Below, piece by piece: positions 25,801 to 38,315 of a stretch of 64,000 nt of DNA (its first letter is position 1; each line of letters begins with the position of its first letter). Both the position numbers and the translations under genes were made by a program. Origin of the DNA: Dillenia suffruticosa (taxonomy: Eukaryota > Streptophyta > Magnoliopsida > Dilleniales > Dilleniaceae); assembly GCA_033439265.1 (NCBI GenBank), contig JAVTVX010000031.1:19636001-19700000 (forward strand), in the 5' to 3' direction. The notes beneath the pieces were generated by a model. The model made no database searches and was not told the DNA's origin. It saw nothing but the letters and a program-made list of their open reading frames with translations.

Positions 25801-26529
25801 ACTTCGATTTCTAATGGATCACGGGCCTAGCCCAACTGATCAGACAAGCTTTTGTGGGGCCCCTTTTATATGGTTTTTCTGTGGGCCTATTGCATTAAAC
25901 CAGTAAGAGAGATCTTTACAGTATTTGGGCCATAAAGCCCTACAGCCCTACTTGATTATATACATCCGAAAACTCAATTAATTCGATTCGAATAATTATA
26001 AAACAATTCAGAAATTGCTCTTCTAACGTCTATTTTTTTTATTTGTAAAACTTAAATTTAAAATTTTAATTAAGAAAGTTTAATTATAATAGGACAGTCT
26101 AATAGTATAAATTCCCATCTCTTAATCTGGTAATCCCATATTAAAATTATTGTACGATCAAAAAAATAATTAGCAAATTCAAGAAAGCTACTTAAGCAAT
26201 CTCCCAACATTTTTTTTTTCTTTTTGGAATAGTTAATTAACTTTTCAATTATCTTTATACGGCAAGCAATGAGATTAGGTAGTGGGATAGGTTTTTGGTC
26301 AAATAGCTGGCATGAAAAATTGGACACACAACCCCTATCGTCAATAGCATAGCCCCAATCCACAAATCTTAAAAATAGCAGTGACATATGAACAAAAGAA
26401 GATGCCCCGTACCCCACATTGGTGGCCTCATAATGGACCCAAGTTGATGAGGTAATAGGTTCCAATCATTAAACAACATACTTATTTTACTAACTTGATC
26501 ACAAGCACGACTGAATTTCTTTTTAAGTA

Positions 26530-26697
26530 TATTACCATTCGATATCTGAAATTATATTTTGATTAATTTAGTTTGAATATTATTAAATCTATTTTAAAAG
26601 ATAACTCTTTCAATATAATTTTTGTCATTTTTAAAATTTTAAATTTGAAACTTAATTCAAAGATATAATATTTTTATTTACCGGGTCGACTATTCTT
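26530..26697 (-). mobile_element. SINE-like repeat, family A copy
   Basis: This is a reverse-oriented copy. From its 3' end on the plus strand: CGATATCTGAAATTATATTT, GATTAATTTAGTTTGAATAT, CTCTTTCAATATAATTTTTG, and GGTCGACTATT at the head. Confidence 0.55.
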
Positions 26698-27519
26698 GAT
26701 AGCATGATTGAATTTCAACAATAACTAGTGATCGGACTATGATATGGGCGAAATCTATAATGGGACCTGTTGCTCCTCTAAAGAGTTTTAACTTTTATCG
26801 GTCTATTTTGTGTATGGAGATAATAGATATCGTAAGAGTTTTATTTTTTAAAAGTTTAACACGTCTCGAATCATATTTAATTAGATTAAATGTGATTATT
26901 GAATACTGATATTTATATATGTAAAATAAATGATAGATTAGAATGCAGCGCAGACATTGAGGCCCAACTCTTTGTTTCGACCTATTAATGATAATGATTA
27001 CTATAATATATATATCGTGCGAGTTCATTTATGACTCTCATTTGAGGTTTTTGTTACTTGTACGTCAATTTCACATTCGCAGGCAGGATCTTAATTAAAT
27101 AATAACCATAGATTAGTGTAGGCAAATGTTTAGGTTAGCTATCATCATAGTAATCACGTAGAATGAAAATTCAACAAAGGGATTTTAAGAAACAAATCCT
27201 TTAAATAAATATTTGCACTTTGCTCCTTTAAAATGTGTTAAATTTTTATATAGTCTTACTTTTTGAGATTCATTTCTTGTCTATGGCAAGCAAGCCTCCA
27301 AATTTGATTGGATTAATATTAATTTAATAATTAAAAAAAAACACCTCATAAAAATTGATTTCATATTCCATGCTCATGCCGTATACCTAACTTAGGATCA
27401 CGATGAAGAATGTGCTTCCTATTAGTCTTTTCATTTTTTTTTTCATTTTCCTTTTATAAATTTAAAAATCAATGATTATTATTTTATTTGTATTCGATTT
27501 TAAGTTTAAAAGAAATTTT

Positions 27520-27672
27520 CATATTTTTCCATATCGGAAAATTTGATTAAATCTATTCGAATAACTATGTGACTTAATTTATAAGTTAGTTCTCCCGAAA
27601 TCTATTTTTCTATTCTTAAAACTCAAATCAGACATCTTGATTATAGAAATTTAATATCCTGTCATTAATTCA
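27520..27672 (-). mobile_element. SINE-like repeat, family A copy
   Basis: A diverged reverse-oriented copy with TTTGATTAAATCTATTCGAA, TAGTTCTCCCGAAATC, ACTCAAATCAGACATC at the box B position and a degraded head. Confidence 0.4.
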
Positions 27673-28629
27673 TGTGTCGTTGGCTCCTTCTGCTATTATG
27701 TTTTTACATCGAGCATGGTTCATTGGGCACTTTCTTTCTCGTTGTAAGACTACTTTATTTTAAGGGTCTCTAATATCCTTTCTCTATCAAAAAAAAAAAA
27801 AAAGAAATCGTAAAATTGAATTATTTGATAATCACTTTAAACTAATAACTTAATTTATACAACTAAGTGAAATTATACTTGGGTTTTTTTTTTATTTTAA
27901 TAAAAAAGGAAATTATGCCAAGTGCCCTATATTATTATTATTAAAAGAATGGTGTATAATGTTTTATTATTCTAAACCCGTATTTTAAAAAATTAAGAAG
28001 ATGAAAAAAAAAAAAAAACGAAAAACGAAACGCCACATGGCACAATCCTCGCTCGTTTCCATCAACCCGCATCATTAGCCTTCGTGTTTGACTTCGTATC
28101 GCAATAACCGGCGGATACCATGTCCAAACTACTAGAAACTAAAACAGGAAGCAAATTAATTATTTATTAATTATTCAAATTCAATCCAAATAATAATTAT
28201 ATCCCAATTATAAATTATTAATTACAAATATATCATGACTTGTCTTATATATAAGTCATATTTATTCAAATTAATTAAAATATCTTATCAATTTTATTAG
28301 AAAATAATTAATTGATATCGATATTAATTATCTTATATGAATTTAATGTATTTGCTTGTTCAATATTATTTAATTAGAAAATATCATTGACATTTTGTTA
28401 GTTTTGATGAATATTGATATATTTTTAAATAAAATTTTATATTATATATAAAAAAATAAATATTGAGATACGTTAAAAATTTAAATTGATTTAAATCAAA
28501 TTTATTAGAATATAAAAGAATATAGTTTATTAAAAAATTATATAATATAAAAAAGAAAAAGAAAATACTAAACTTCAACTTCTGGTAAAGAAGCTATATA
28601 TCTAACTCCTAAGAAAAATCCAATTACCT

Positions 28630-28631
<2 letters not shown>

Positions 28632-28679
<48 letters not shown>
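28632..28679. repeat. Long (CT)n microsatellite upstream of the RING gene
   Basis: About 20 uninterrupted CT units and a short broken extension, some 270 bp before the predicted RING protein start; such tracts are common in plant promoters and 5' leaders. Confidence 0.9.
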
Positions 28680-28950
28680 ATGAAGGATTTCTGAACCGGT
28701 TCATAACCCAAAGTTTTTAATTGACTTTCCGTTTCATTTTCCTTTCCTTGTACATAATTTTTGATTTATTTGACTTTAATCACATACCCAATTTTGGTAA
28801 TTATGTCACATTAATTTCGTCGGTGAAGAACAATCACGGGTCTTTCGTGCTGCCATTTAATCTCTTCATTTTCCTTCAATAATTGTGTATGTGTGTGCAT
28901 ATACATATTTGCTGCGAGAAAACATTTTGTTTTTGTTGTTTTGGGAAAAT

Positions 28951-29694
28951 ATGAATCACTTGATTATGGCTTTCTGTGCGCAGGAAACGGTGGAGAGACA
29001 GAGAGAGGTGAGGACAATTCTGAGCTTCTTGTTGGAGGAGAGAATGGACGGTGTGGATGCAAGGAGGAACAGATGGAGAAGTTTAAGGGAACGGCTAGGA
29101 TTAAAGGGAATGATGATCGGTTGCTGTGGTGGTCCCACGTGGGGGGTTAATCCTTCAACCATAGTCGTTCAAGACGATGATGTTGATGTTGACAATCATC
29201 AAGTACAGCAGCTTCAAAATAACGTCGTTTTACCCTCGCCGGAGACGGAGAGCAGTTTGGATCAAGCGTGCGTGCTGGGTCAAACTCCGGGACGGTCGGG
29301 TATGAATTTGGCGGCGGCGTTGGCGGCGGAAAGACATTTCAGGGCAGCCCAAGACGAGCCCATGGCCCCAGAATCAGATGGGCCAATTGAGCCGAGCCCA
29401 GATCCATTTGAGCCCAATACGGGGCCCGTGACAGTTCCTGGAACGCCGTCGAGAGTGTCATTGATGAGACTTTTGGAAGAGTCAGACGGTGGAGATGGAG
29501 AGATGGAGGCAGAAGACAGAGATGGAATAGGAAATGATACGGTGTGCTGCGTGTGCATGAGTAGAAAAAAGGGTGCAGCATTCATACCATGCGGGCACAC
29601 CTTTTGTAGAGTGTGTTCGAGGGAGTTGTGGTTGAACCGAGGATGTTGTCCCCTTTGCAACCGTTCGATTCTCGAGGTTTTAGATATATACTAG
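28951..29694 (+). CDS. RING-HC (C3HC4) zinc finger protein, probable E3 ubiquitin ligase
   Basis: The predicted protein has 247 residues. A C3HC4 RING lies at the C-terminus (about residues 198-237): CCVCM, then FIPCGHTFCRVC, then RGCCPLCN, with all eight metal ligands present. The middle is acidic and Pro-rich (PIEPSPDPFEPN) and probably disordered. The N-terminus has a helical segment (EERMDGVDARRNRWRSLRER). RING-HC proteins of this layout usually act as E3 ligases; the substrate is unknown. The start is uncertain. ATGs occur at 28951, 28966 and 29044, and TTCTGTGCGCAG at 28973-28984 looks like a 3' splice site, so the true N-terminus may be in an upstream exon. It sits next to fibrillin, as I recall a RING gene does between FBN1b and PTOX in Arabidopsis. 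Confidence 0.85.
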   Translation: MNHLIMAFCAQETVERQREVRTILSFLLEERMDGVDARRNRWRSLRERLGLKGMMIGCCGGPTWGVNPSTIVVQDDDVDVDNHQVQQLQNNVVLPSPETESSLDQACVLGQTPGRSGMNLAAALAAERHFRAAQDEPMAPESDGPIEPSPDPFEPNTGPVTVPGTPSRVSLMRLLEESDGGDGEMEAEDRDGIGNDTVCCVCMSRKKGAAFIPCGHTFCRVCSRELWLNRGCCPLCNRSILEVLDIY

Positions 29695-30478
29695 AGATCA
29701 TCATGATTTGCGTTAAGATTGATGATGGAAAATCTATGGATTTGATCGGACGGATGAGAAGTGAGAGTGGACTTGTAAAATACATCTCCACTCTTAAAAA
29801 TTTGATTGTATACAAATTTCCTTCTTTATTTTTATTTTTTTTTTCCCTCGTGATTAGAAGTAAGATTTCCATTTTCATTTTTGGGTCATCACATGTTACT
29901 ACAACAAGACAAATAATCTATGTTTTATGATTTAAACATCATTCGACGTTTCTTAATTGGAAAAAGATTTAGGATTGAGACAATTGAAAATTACGTTTGA
30001 AGACAAATGGATTGCTTCTGGTTTAAAGAGAAAGAGCAGGTCAACGGTTATATTTGTCTTATAAGAAAAGGCCGTTGATATTATATATAAAAAAGGCCGG
30101 TGAAAGCAAAAATAATCACTTAATTTATTTAGTTAGTTTTTGATTTGAATTATAATCATTATCTTTTTAGATAAACTTATTACTATTATTATTTTAATTA
30201 TTTTTTGTTAATTACGACTATATATACCAAGTGGGTCTTATTGGTTCGAATTTTAACAATAGAAAAATAATGGTTCGAATTTTAACGATAGAAAAATAAG
30301 TGTCAGAAGACACAATGTCTAAATTGCGCCCCCACAATACTAACAGGTGTCGGCAAACAGATTGATTAAAAAAAAGAAAAAAAGAAGTATATATATGAGT
30401 TATACTCACTTAATCAACTATTTTGATGTTAAGAGGGATTCTGATTGATCACCAAATTTATTATAGTAGACTAAGTCT

Positions 30479-30640
30479 GTTTTTTTTTTTTTTTATATAT
30501 ATATTTACCAAAAAGGGCAAGGGACCCTCCACGGTGAGAATCAAATATAAAATATCTTGGTTTTAAGAGGAGAGCAGACGTTACTGCACCAAATCCTCTT
30601 GGTTGTGAGCCCATTGTTTCAATTACCTCAATGTGGAGTG
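30479..30640 (-). mobile_element. tRNA-derived SINE, a different family
   Basis: On the minus strand a box-A-like TTTGGTGCAGTAACG is followed at normal spacing by a box B (ATTTGATTCTCACCG), a short GC-richer body (GGAGGGTCCCTTGCCC) and a TATA-rich then A-rich tail (plus-strand T run 30480-30494). The body differs from family A. No target duplication was found. Confidence 0.55.
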
Positions 30641-31124
30641 GACAACGTGACAGCACTAAATTTTCTTACGTTTCATTCTAGTGAGAAATTTGACTTGACT
30701 TGTTTCGCAACCTAGACTCACGACTTGCTTTCTTTTCTTGACTTTGCACATTTAATTTTTGATTGGATATGGAGGTTGGCTGTGTTGTGGGCTCGTGATT
30801 ATTGTTTGGACCTCATCGAGACTTGGTGTGTCAGGCGCCCAGTCACAGGGACAATGGGCCGCATCCTGGCATAACTTTATGCAGTTGTTACTTTAAAAAG
30901 TGTTGGGCCTCACAATTTGAGCAATGTGAGGTCTCATTCCAAAGCAATTGATTTGAATCCTCTTCTCCATGTGCAAGAAAAACCCTAATCTAGAGGCGAT
31001 CATACTAACATTAATGCACCAAATTTCATCTGAATTTCATAATTATATGTGCTTAGATGAGAGTAATACCAGGATGGATGACCTCATAGAAGTTTTCATG
31101 TTGCACACCTCATTTATTTTTTTT

Positions 31125-31310
31125 ACCAACGATAAATGAGTCTAACGATAGTATACTAAATTCTCTAAATAAAAAATTTTAATTCAAGTTTTAAGAATGA
31201 AAAAATAGATATTGAGAGTATTAGCCCTTAAATTGGGCATGCATCTACTCGAACAGGATTAGTAGAGTTTTCTAATCCGGTGATCAAGTAATAAAAACAA
31301 AAAAACCCCT
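31125..31310 (+). mobile_element. SINE-like repeat, family A copy
   Basis: Landmarks in order: AACGATAGTATACTAAATTC, TTCAAGTTTTAAGAATG, TATTGAGAGTATTAG, CTCGAACAGGATTAGTAG, CCGGTGATCAAGTAATA and an A-rich end. Confidence 0.55.
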
Positions 31311-32200
31311 ATTCAAGTTTAATTAAGATAAAACATAAGTAAGTACTTTTTTAATCTATTCTAATTAATTTAGTTAGGGTATATATTTAAGTAATATCAA
31401 AAAATGCACATTAAAAATAAAAAGGGAGCATAAAAAATTTGAGAGACAAAATCATGGTCTTGAGCTTTTCGGTGAAAAGACTTACAATGATGAAAAGGGC
31501 TTATCAAAGTTCTTGCATTCAACTTCTCTTCTTACACCATGTTGGTAGAGGGAAATGAAAACCCACCAAGGCAATGTGGGTTATTTTAAAGAATCATGTT
31601 GTCTCCTCATTCAAGGGTTCCTTTTTTTCACTCAGAGGATGCACCTACCCAAAATTCCTTTTTCATTTTTTCATTTTCCTTTGGCTGTATTGCATTTGTT
31701 TCCAAAAAAAAAAGGAAAAAAGAAAAATTCTTTTTGGAAAAATCTAAGATCTAACTTTTCAATAAATTCTCGAGTTTTTCTTTTTCTTTTAGTTGTCGGT
31801 AGGAAAATTGAGTATAAATGAATCAAATTTGATTGAATTCTTTTCGATGCATTCCGATTGCCTCTTTATTTTATCACACAGATTAAAAAAATATAACAAA
31901 TTGATATGTCCCGTTGTTCATCAAAATTAGTAGAAACATTATAATACTATGTTTTTTCGAAAATGATTATGTTAAGAAAATTTCGACAAATTAATAGAGA
32001 AAAATGTGTGAGAATTATTATTCCGTCAAAATTAATAAAGTGATAAAAACTGTATGTATGATCTGCCGACTATCCCTTACATGATTACTTGTGGCTAGGG
32101 TTATGACAGCACTTTAATTGCATCTTTTAATTTTTTCTCTTTCTTGACTAAAGTTGTTTGCTAATAAGGAAACAATCATAATACAATATTTTCTCCCTAA

Positions 32201-32362
32201 TAGATAATCGATTTAATAATAAAATAAAATATTAAATTTTTTTATTAAATTTTAAATTTTAAAAATAAAAAATAAAAAATATTATATTAAAAAAATATTT
32301 TTTAAAAAATTTTGATAAATATTCGAATCGAATTAATTAAAAAATAATTAAAAAAAAGAAAA
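32201..32362 (+). mobile_element. SINE-like repeat, family A copy (very AT-rich)
   Basis: It starts TAGATAATCGATTTAATAAT, keeps the ATATTAAATTT and AATCGAATTAATTA segments and ends in an A run. The centre has drifted to almost pure A and T. Confidence 0.4.
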
Positions 32363-33675
32363 ACATGATTTTCTCTTGTTAGAACCCTGGCCTGACCCTT
32401 TAGTTTAGAAAAGGCAAATCGACGTTAAGCAATTATTCGTGCCACATCAAAAGTATTCCCAGGTGAAAAGGCCAACTTTACCAGTGCACGTCCACTCTAC
32501 CACAGGTGATACAATCGCGCATGCGTTTATGCTTTTGTGGGTGGCAGAGAGAAGAGAGAGAAAGAGAGCCGCCTCCTATATTAAATATTATTTTAAAATT
32601 TATGCATAAATCTTAAAATTATAATACTCAATATTATTTGTCTGTCTAAAAATTATTAATTTTTATTATTTTAAAATTTTAACGCCGAATCCATATTTTA
32701 TTTTCTCTTGTATAAATTTTTATACTCTAATGTAAGTGTCTAAGAGAGGGGATTTTTTAGGACTTAATTTTTCTTTTTATATATATAAATTATCGATATA
32801 TGATAATTACTTTTAATTTGATCAAGAGCATGTTTGGTAAATATTTTTTTCTCTTTATCTTCTCATTTTAAGAAGAAACAAAAATTAATATTTTTTTGAA
32901 ATAAAGTTAAAAATTATTTGGGATAATCGGATGAGAGATAGAGAGAGAATGTTTAAATTTAGATATATTTGAAATATTTAAAATTTAAAATTTAAAATAA
33001 AATTCTAAAATCAGATGATATGGAGATATTTGAAATTTCACATAAGAATACAAATGGAATAAAAAAATATGATCACGAAAAAATTGGCAAATGAAATAAA
33101 AAAGAGAAGAAAAAGAATTTCTTACGAGTTTCTCTTTTAAAACTCTTTTTCTTTTTTATATAAAAAAATTATTTTTAAAGAGAATAATTTTTATGTGGTA
33201 GAATTTTTTTTATAAGGAGCAGAGAAGTTAAAAAAAAAAACTCTATCAAATAAATAAACAGATACTAAATCTAATAGAAGTTGAATTGAATTTTTAAAAG
33301 ATAAAACTCTTATAATAATTATTGGATTTGAACGTAAGATATTATCGAATAGAGTACAAATGTGTGGTTACCAAACTTGCTAATCATTGGTACGAGAGTC
33401 GATATCATGGGGATAAGGAGTGACACTTAATTGAGCATTTAAATAAGGAAAAAGACATGAAAACTAAATTTTGCAAGAATATTGTGTTCTATCTTTTAAT
33501 CTACGTTGATAGTGGGAGGTACTATTCAATTTGAATCGATTTCATTCTTTGCAAAAGCTTACTTTATATTTTTTTCTACTGTTCTCTAAGGGAGAGCAGA
33601 GAATATTTACAATTGTACTGCATATCTGTGGCTCTTTTTCTTTGATGTTGACCTCTCATGCTTTGGTTTACTTTG

Positions 33676-33711
<36 letters not shown>

Positions 33712-34030
33712 TTTCTTTCGGTCCCGGAAGCGACCAGAGGCCAAAGCCAGAGAAACCAAAGAATGACAAAGAAGCTCACCAAAGCGTATCCAAAAGAACA
33801 CCTAGGAAGATAGACTAGGAATACATTTTGGGGAAGGGAAGATAGCCTAGGTCGCATGATTTAGGTTGTGGGGTATGTAATACATCCAAGCCACTGTTTC
33901 CTCCACATCACCATCAACCCCGGCAGAGGGGCATGTTAGATGTTGCACCCTGGCTTTAACTATCCGCATGATTGTCAACGAGTCTACATATTGGTAAGCC
34001 TTTTTAAAAATGTGGGAAATCTTTTTTCGT

Positions 34031-34182
34031 GTTTTTTTTTATTTGACCAATCGATTCGAGCCAAAATTAGACCTTCTATAAAAGAAGTTCTCTCAATTTA
34101 ATTTTTTTATTCCTAAAATTTGTATATAAATTTTGATTAAAAGATCTAATATTTTTCCTATTAAATCAACTGTCTTTTAATG
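34031..34182 (-). mobile_element. SINE-like repeat, family A copy
   Basis: A reverse copy with ACCAATCGATTCGAGCC at its 3' end, GTTCTCTCAATTTAATTTTT in the centre and ATTAAATCAACTGTC at the head. Confidence 0.5.
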
Positions 34183-34844
34183 TGAGAAATCTTGTTGTGA
34201 TGAGTATCGAAATGATCTTAAAATACTAAAATTATCAATAACGTTATCTTTAAAATTATTTAAGTATGATCTTTTGGAGAGATGCATCCGTGTTTGAGTA
34301 ATATATCTAATTACAATATAATTTGAATTCAGTTCCCATTTAAAAATATTTTTTATTTTATTATAATTATCATATATTTTAAAAGTTTAGATTAGTGAAC
34401 AATATTATTAAGTACTCTCTAACCAGATAATCCAAGGAAGAATTACTGATTTATACTGTCTGGACTCATCATGTGGCGATGATAACAAGGGAATGCAAAT
34501 TCCAATGCCCAATATAATTTCTCATTGGTGTTGATGTATTTTTGGTGAAGCCATTGCCATTGAGGCAATGCCACGAACACTTACGGTGCATCTCTAAGAG
34601 AAATCTCTTGCCAACCTACACTTAATAAGATGGACCTGTTTGGATTTGGACCGAGAGGAATCGTCATTCACATAATACAATCATTCTTTGCTTTGCATAA
34701 AATAAGGTTTCATTCAAAGGAGAATTTGAATCCCACATTTTTCAAATAATTCTTTTCTGCATTTGTGTACGATATGAGTTAATATCATTGCATTTAAAAT
34801 AATTAATTACAAATATTGAAACATTATAAAAAATATTAATTTTT

Positions 34845-35012
34845 TTAATAACCAATCGATACCTGAAATCATTTTTTGATTTATCGGCCTGAGTATTGTC
34901 GGGATCAATTTAAGAAATTTTTTAACGTAATTTTTTTTATTCTTAAATTTTAAATTTAAAATTTGATTAACAGATTTAGTATCGTTATCCACTAAATCGA
35001 CTGCCAGTTCTT
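34845..35012 (-). mobile_element. SINE-like repeat, family A copy
   Basis: A reverse copy with ATAACCAATCGATACCTGAA at its 3' end, ACGTAATTTTTTTTATTC in the centre and CCACTAAATCGACTGCCAG at the head; a good match to the consensus head. Confidence 0.6.
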
Positions 35013-35550
35013 CAAGAATATTAAATTCGTTACATGCTTAGCAATTTTTTTCCTGTATGGATGTGGGATGTCAGACGACGAGAAAAGAAATAGTTGAAAC
35101 AATGGCAAAAAAATACAAAATATAAAATGAATTTAGAGTTATAATTTTAATGGCCAGAATTTTTTTTTTTTGATTGAGTGAATCAATATTTAGAGTTATA
35201 ATTTTTAAAGAGGCAGCTTCCCTTCCCTTCCTGGAGTTGAAATAAATATTTAATTATAACTATATTTTAGACTAAATTGAATTAGGTTAATTCAGAAATT
35301 ATTACTGACAAGGACCTTACATTGCCCTCTCCGGTAGGGTAGGGTACATTAAAATTAGTCCAAGTCAATGGGTCGACTATCATCAAATGACAAAAGGGAC
35401 AACTAAGAAAAATGATCCAAATGATTGATCACCTTGGACCTTCCTGCTTCTTAGGTTTTAACTCTATTTAGAAATTACCTGTCCAGTTTCTAATTTGGGA
35501 CCCCGAGCACTTTGTTTTGATTTGATTCTAAGTTAGGTTATTTCATGGGA

Positions 35551-36105
35551 GTTATCCTTAAATGTATGGAGGATGTTGTTCTCCATTGTTGGTTTTTTTT
35601 TTTTTTTTTTTTTTTCACGAGTGATTGGCAGTTGAGATTTAAGAAAAGTTCGTAATTTCTCATTTTTTTTATTAATAAAAATTTTAGAAAAACATCTGTA
35701 ATTTATATAGTCTTATCTTAAAATAGATGAAAAGTATTGCTTTTCGGTCTTAGTTATCTTCAAATGTATGGATGATGTTGGTCTCCACTGCAACTTCAAA
35801 GTTATTGCTTTGATTTTTCTTTGTGTATTTGGAATGTGATATTTAATAAATTGCTTTTTAATTAATAAAAATTTTTAAAAAGTTTTTTGTAATTTTCATC
35901 TTATTATCTTCCAATATATGAAGAGAACTATTGCTTTCCATTGTTAGTTATCTTCAAATGTATGGAGGATGTTGGTCTCATATGCATCTTGTAAGAATTT
36001 ATGACTTCTCGGTTTTTTGGTTAATAAAAATTATAAAAAATATCTGTAATTTTCATCATATTATCCTAAAATATATGGAGGGTATTGCTTTTCATTTTTG
36101 AGTTC
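35551..36105. repeat. Diverged tandem array, about 2.8 units of ~198 bp
   Basis: Unit starts lie at about 35551, 35753 and 35947, each beginning GTTATCTTCAAATGTATGGA or a close variant and continuing with GATGTTGGTCTC, a poly-T or T-rich part, TTAATAAAAATT, CTGTAATTTTCAT and TATTGCTTTTC. Units differ by many substitutions and indels, so the array is old. No open frame runs through it. Confidence 0.8.
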
Positions 36106-36189
36106 TCTCTAAAGGAAAATTTTCTAATTGGGTTTAGTAGTTGGTGAGAATTTGCAACTCATACTTCATTTAACTTATAACATATCTAG

Positions 36190-36370
36190 TGATCAACGGA
36201 CAGTTGATCTAATGAAAAATATGTTAATTCTCTTAATTAAAATTCGAATTCAAAACTTGAAAATGAAAAGAATTATGTTAAAAAAACTTCCCATATAGAA
36301 AGTCCGATAGTAACTCAGATAATATTGATCAGAATATGGCTCAAAGTACCAGTTGTAATATCAAAAAAAC
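36190..36370 (+). mobile_element. SINE-like repeat, family A copy
   Basis: It starts CGGACAGTTGATCTAATG, has GAATTCAAAACTTGAAAATG, TATGTTAAAAAAACTTCCC, GATCAGAATATGGC and ACCAGTTGTAATATC followed by an A run. It follows the tandem array closely. Confidence 0.55.
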
Positions 36371-36663
36371 ATATCTATGTGCAAACAAATACTACTCCTA
36401 TCCTATTTTTAAATAACTAAATTTTCAAAACATACATATTAAGGAAAAAATCTATATTTTGACTTTATTCATTATTAAAAAAAAAAACACCAACTTAATT
36501 TATTTTATCTATTTTTAGGGGTAAAATGATAAATTATTTGCCTAATTCTATTAAGTCAATGAACTATAATTAAACTGATATCATCATTTTCTTCTTTAAA
36601 AATCTCAATTTCAAGTCTTTAATATATATATTTATTGACTAAATAAAAAAAGAACTCATTTTG

Positions 36664-36666
<3 letters not shown>

Positions 36667-36702
<36 letters not shown>
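36667..36702. repeat. (AT)n microsatellite
   Basis: Eighteen or so uninterrupted AT dinucleotides. A similar run lies at 41792-41825 and a shorter one in ACC oxidase intron 1 at 42920-42941. Confidence 0.9.
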
Positions 36703-36703
<1 letters not shown>

Positions 36704-37361
36704 CTCACTTTGACTCTTTCTTCTTTGTTTGAGTGATTTGTGGAATTTTTGTTGCAAATTCTTTTATAAAATAGTGAAAATGCCTGTTAACCATTTTAAT
36801 GTGACCTCTTTCTTCATACCCCAGTAATATGGGGGACCAATTGTACAACCAATAATGCAACCTAATACCCAACTTGCAGTGACATTGATTCTAACAAAGA
36901 AAACTTGGTCGGATAGAGTTACAAAAGATTGACAAATTCGACCTAAAAATTAAGGGTCATCTACCCCTTTTGTATTTGGGGTCTCCCCAAGTAGTCAATG
37001 ATATTTCATTGGTTTATCTTCTCTTTCTATATATTTGGAATCTTCCTTATCGTTTAGCATTGCTCATTTTAGCACAATATGCCTCTTAATGGCATTTGGT
37101 AGATCACACGAAATTGTGGCCTACAAGCAAAGGGACACTTATCAACATTTTGAGGAAGATGACTCACATATACTTAGGACTCCACAAAAGCCACTCCACA
37201 TAATCCATGTAACCTATATTTATTTAATTATTTTATTTCGCAAACTTAAACCTATATAGAATGACCACAAAATAGTTTAAAATAGAGAAATAAGAATGAA
37301 ATTTTAAAAAATATTATACACGAGACTAAAAAATTACTGATTTTAAAATAATTACCGATTA

Positions 37362-37641
37362 CAATAACAATAACAAATTACACCTTAATTCCAATATTTG
37401 AGATCGATCATTTGAGAGATAAATTTGAAAAAAGTAACTAAAGAAGAAAAAAATAAAATAAAGAAATATATAAAAATAAAAAGAAAATAAATAAAAAAAT
37501 CACTAAATAAATATTAAAAATATGTTGATTTAATTTGTGTGGATTCTTCTACGCCATCAATTTTTATTCAAGATCATTCTCTCTTTTAAACCTTTAACTT
37601 TTATGTCTTTACAAATAACTTACATTCAAAACTATTTCCTC
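37362..37641 (-). mobile_element. 5'-truncated RTE-type LINE with a 21-bp target-site duplication
   Basis: The 21 bases at 37341-37361 (starting TTTTAAAATAATTACC) recur exactly at 37642-37662. The 280-bp insert is the 3' end of the same LINE family as the fragment at 21064-22065. On the plus strand it shares CCAATATTTGAGATCGATCA, TGTGTGGATTCTTCTACGCC and the ATGTCTTTACAAATAACTT segment. Its 3' tail is a short tandem repeat (plus-strand ACAATAACAATAAC), as usual for plant RTE elements. The perfect duplication means it is younger than most repeats here. Confidence 0.88.
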
Positions 37642-38147
37642 TTTTAAAATAATTACCGATTAAAAAGTTAAAAATATTATATATCAAAATCAAACAAATT
37701 ATTACAAAATATTATATATTATAATAAATTAATAATTGATTTGATTTTGAGAATATTTGATTTTTTTATTTCTATATTTATAACAACGAATTTTTTTATA
37801 TAAATCCAATTTATTATAATATTTTACTAAAATAATAGATCATTATGGTTCATATTCTTCTATTACTTTCTAGAGAGACACATTTAATTTTTTTTTTTAA
37901 TACTTATAATGGTAGCCAGGTGTTGAGCCCTATGGCTATATCGATTTAAAAAGATTGAAAATAATACCAACTTGTTGATCCTTAAAACTTCCACAAGTTG
38001 AAGAGCCAAAGTGATGCTCTTTACCTTCCTAGAAATGGACCATTTTATGGGTCCCTTTTCTTTCTTGTGTAACTGCTGGGGCACTTCTTTGCCTTTATAT
38101 TTATATTCTTCAATATCTTTATTCATTTACTTTTTATTTATTTTTGA

Positions 38148-38315
38148 TGCCGGACCAACCGATATTAGAATCAGATTTTGATTAATTCGGTTTGAATGTT
38201 ATTGGACCAAATTTAAGAAAAAGTTCTCTCAACATAATTTTTTCTATTTTTAAATTTTAAATCTAAAATTTAGAAACTTAACATATTTATCGACTAAACT
38301 GACTATTCATTAGTT
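38148..38315 (-). mobile_element. SINE-like repeat, family A copy
   Basis: A reverse copy with ACCAACCGATATTAGAATCA at its 3' end, GATTAATTCGGTTTGAATG, GTTCTCTCAACATAATTTTT and CGACTAAACTGACTATTC at the head; one of the better matches. Confidence 0.6.

Larger units (their letters stand above)
23107..28950. other. Intergenic region between the fibrillin and RING genes
   Basis: Both genes point outward, so both promoters lie here. A TATA-rich stretch at 23283-23312 could serve the fibrillin gene. A GA repeat lies at 23441-23468 and a long CT repeat at 28632-28679 upstream of the RING gene. Five SINE-like copies lie between 24185 and 27672. No gene was recognised in between; 26270-26470 has more normal base composition but no known match. 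Confidence 0.5.

Noticed and set aside
37884-38126. 80-codon minus-strand frame, Lys-rich.
   Set aside because: No recognisable domain; composition is like the surrounding AT-rich DNA.
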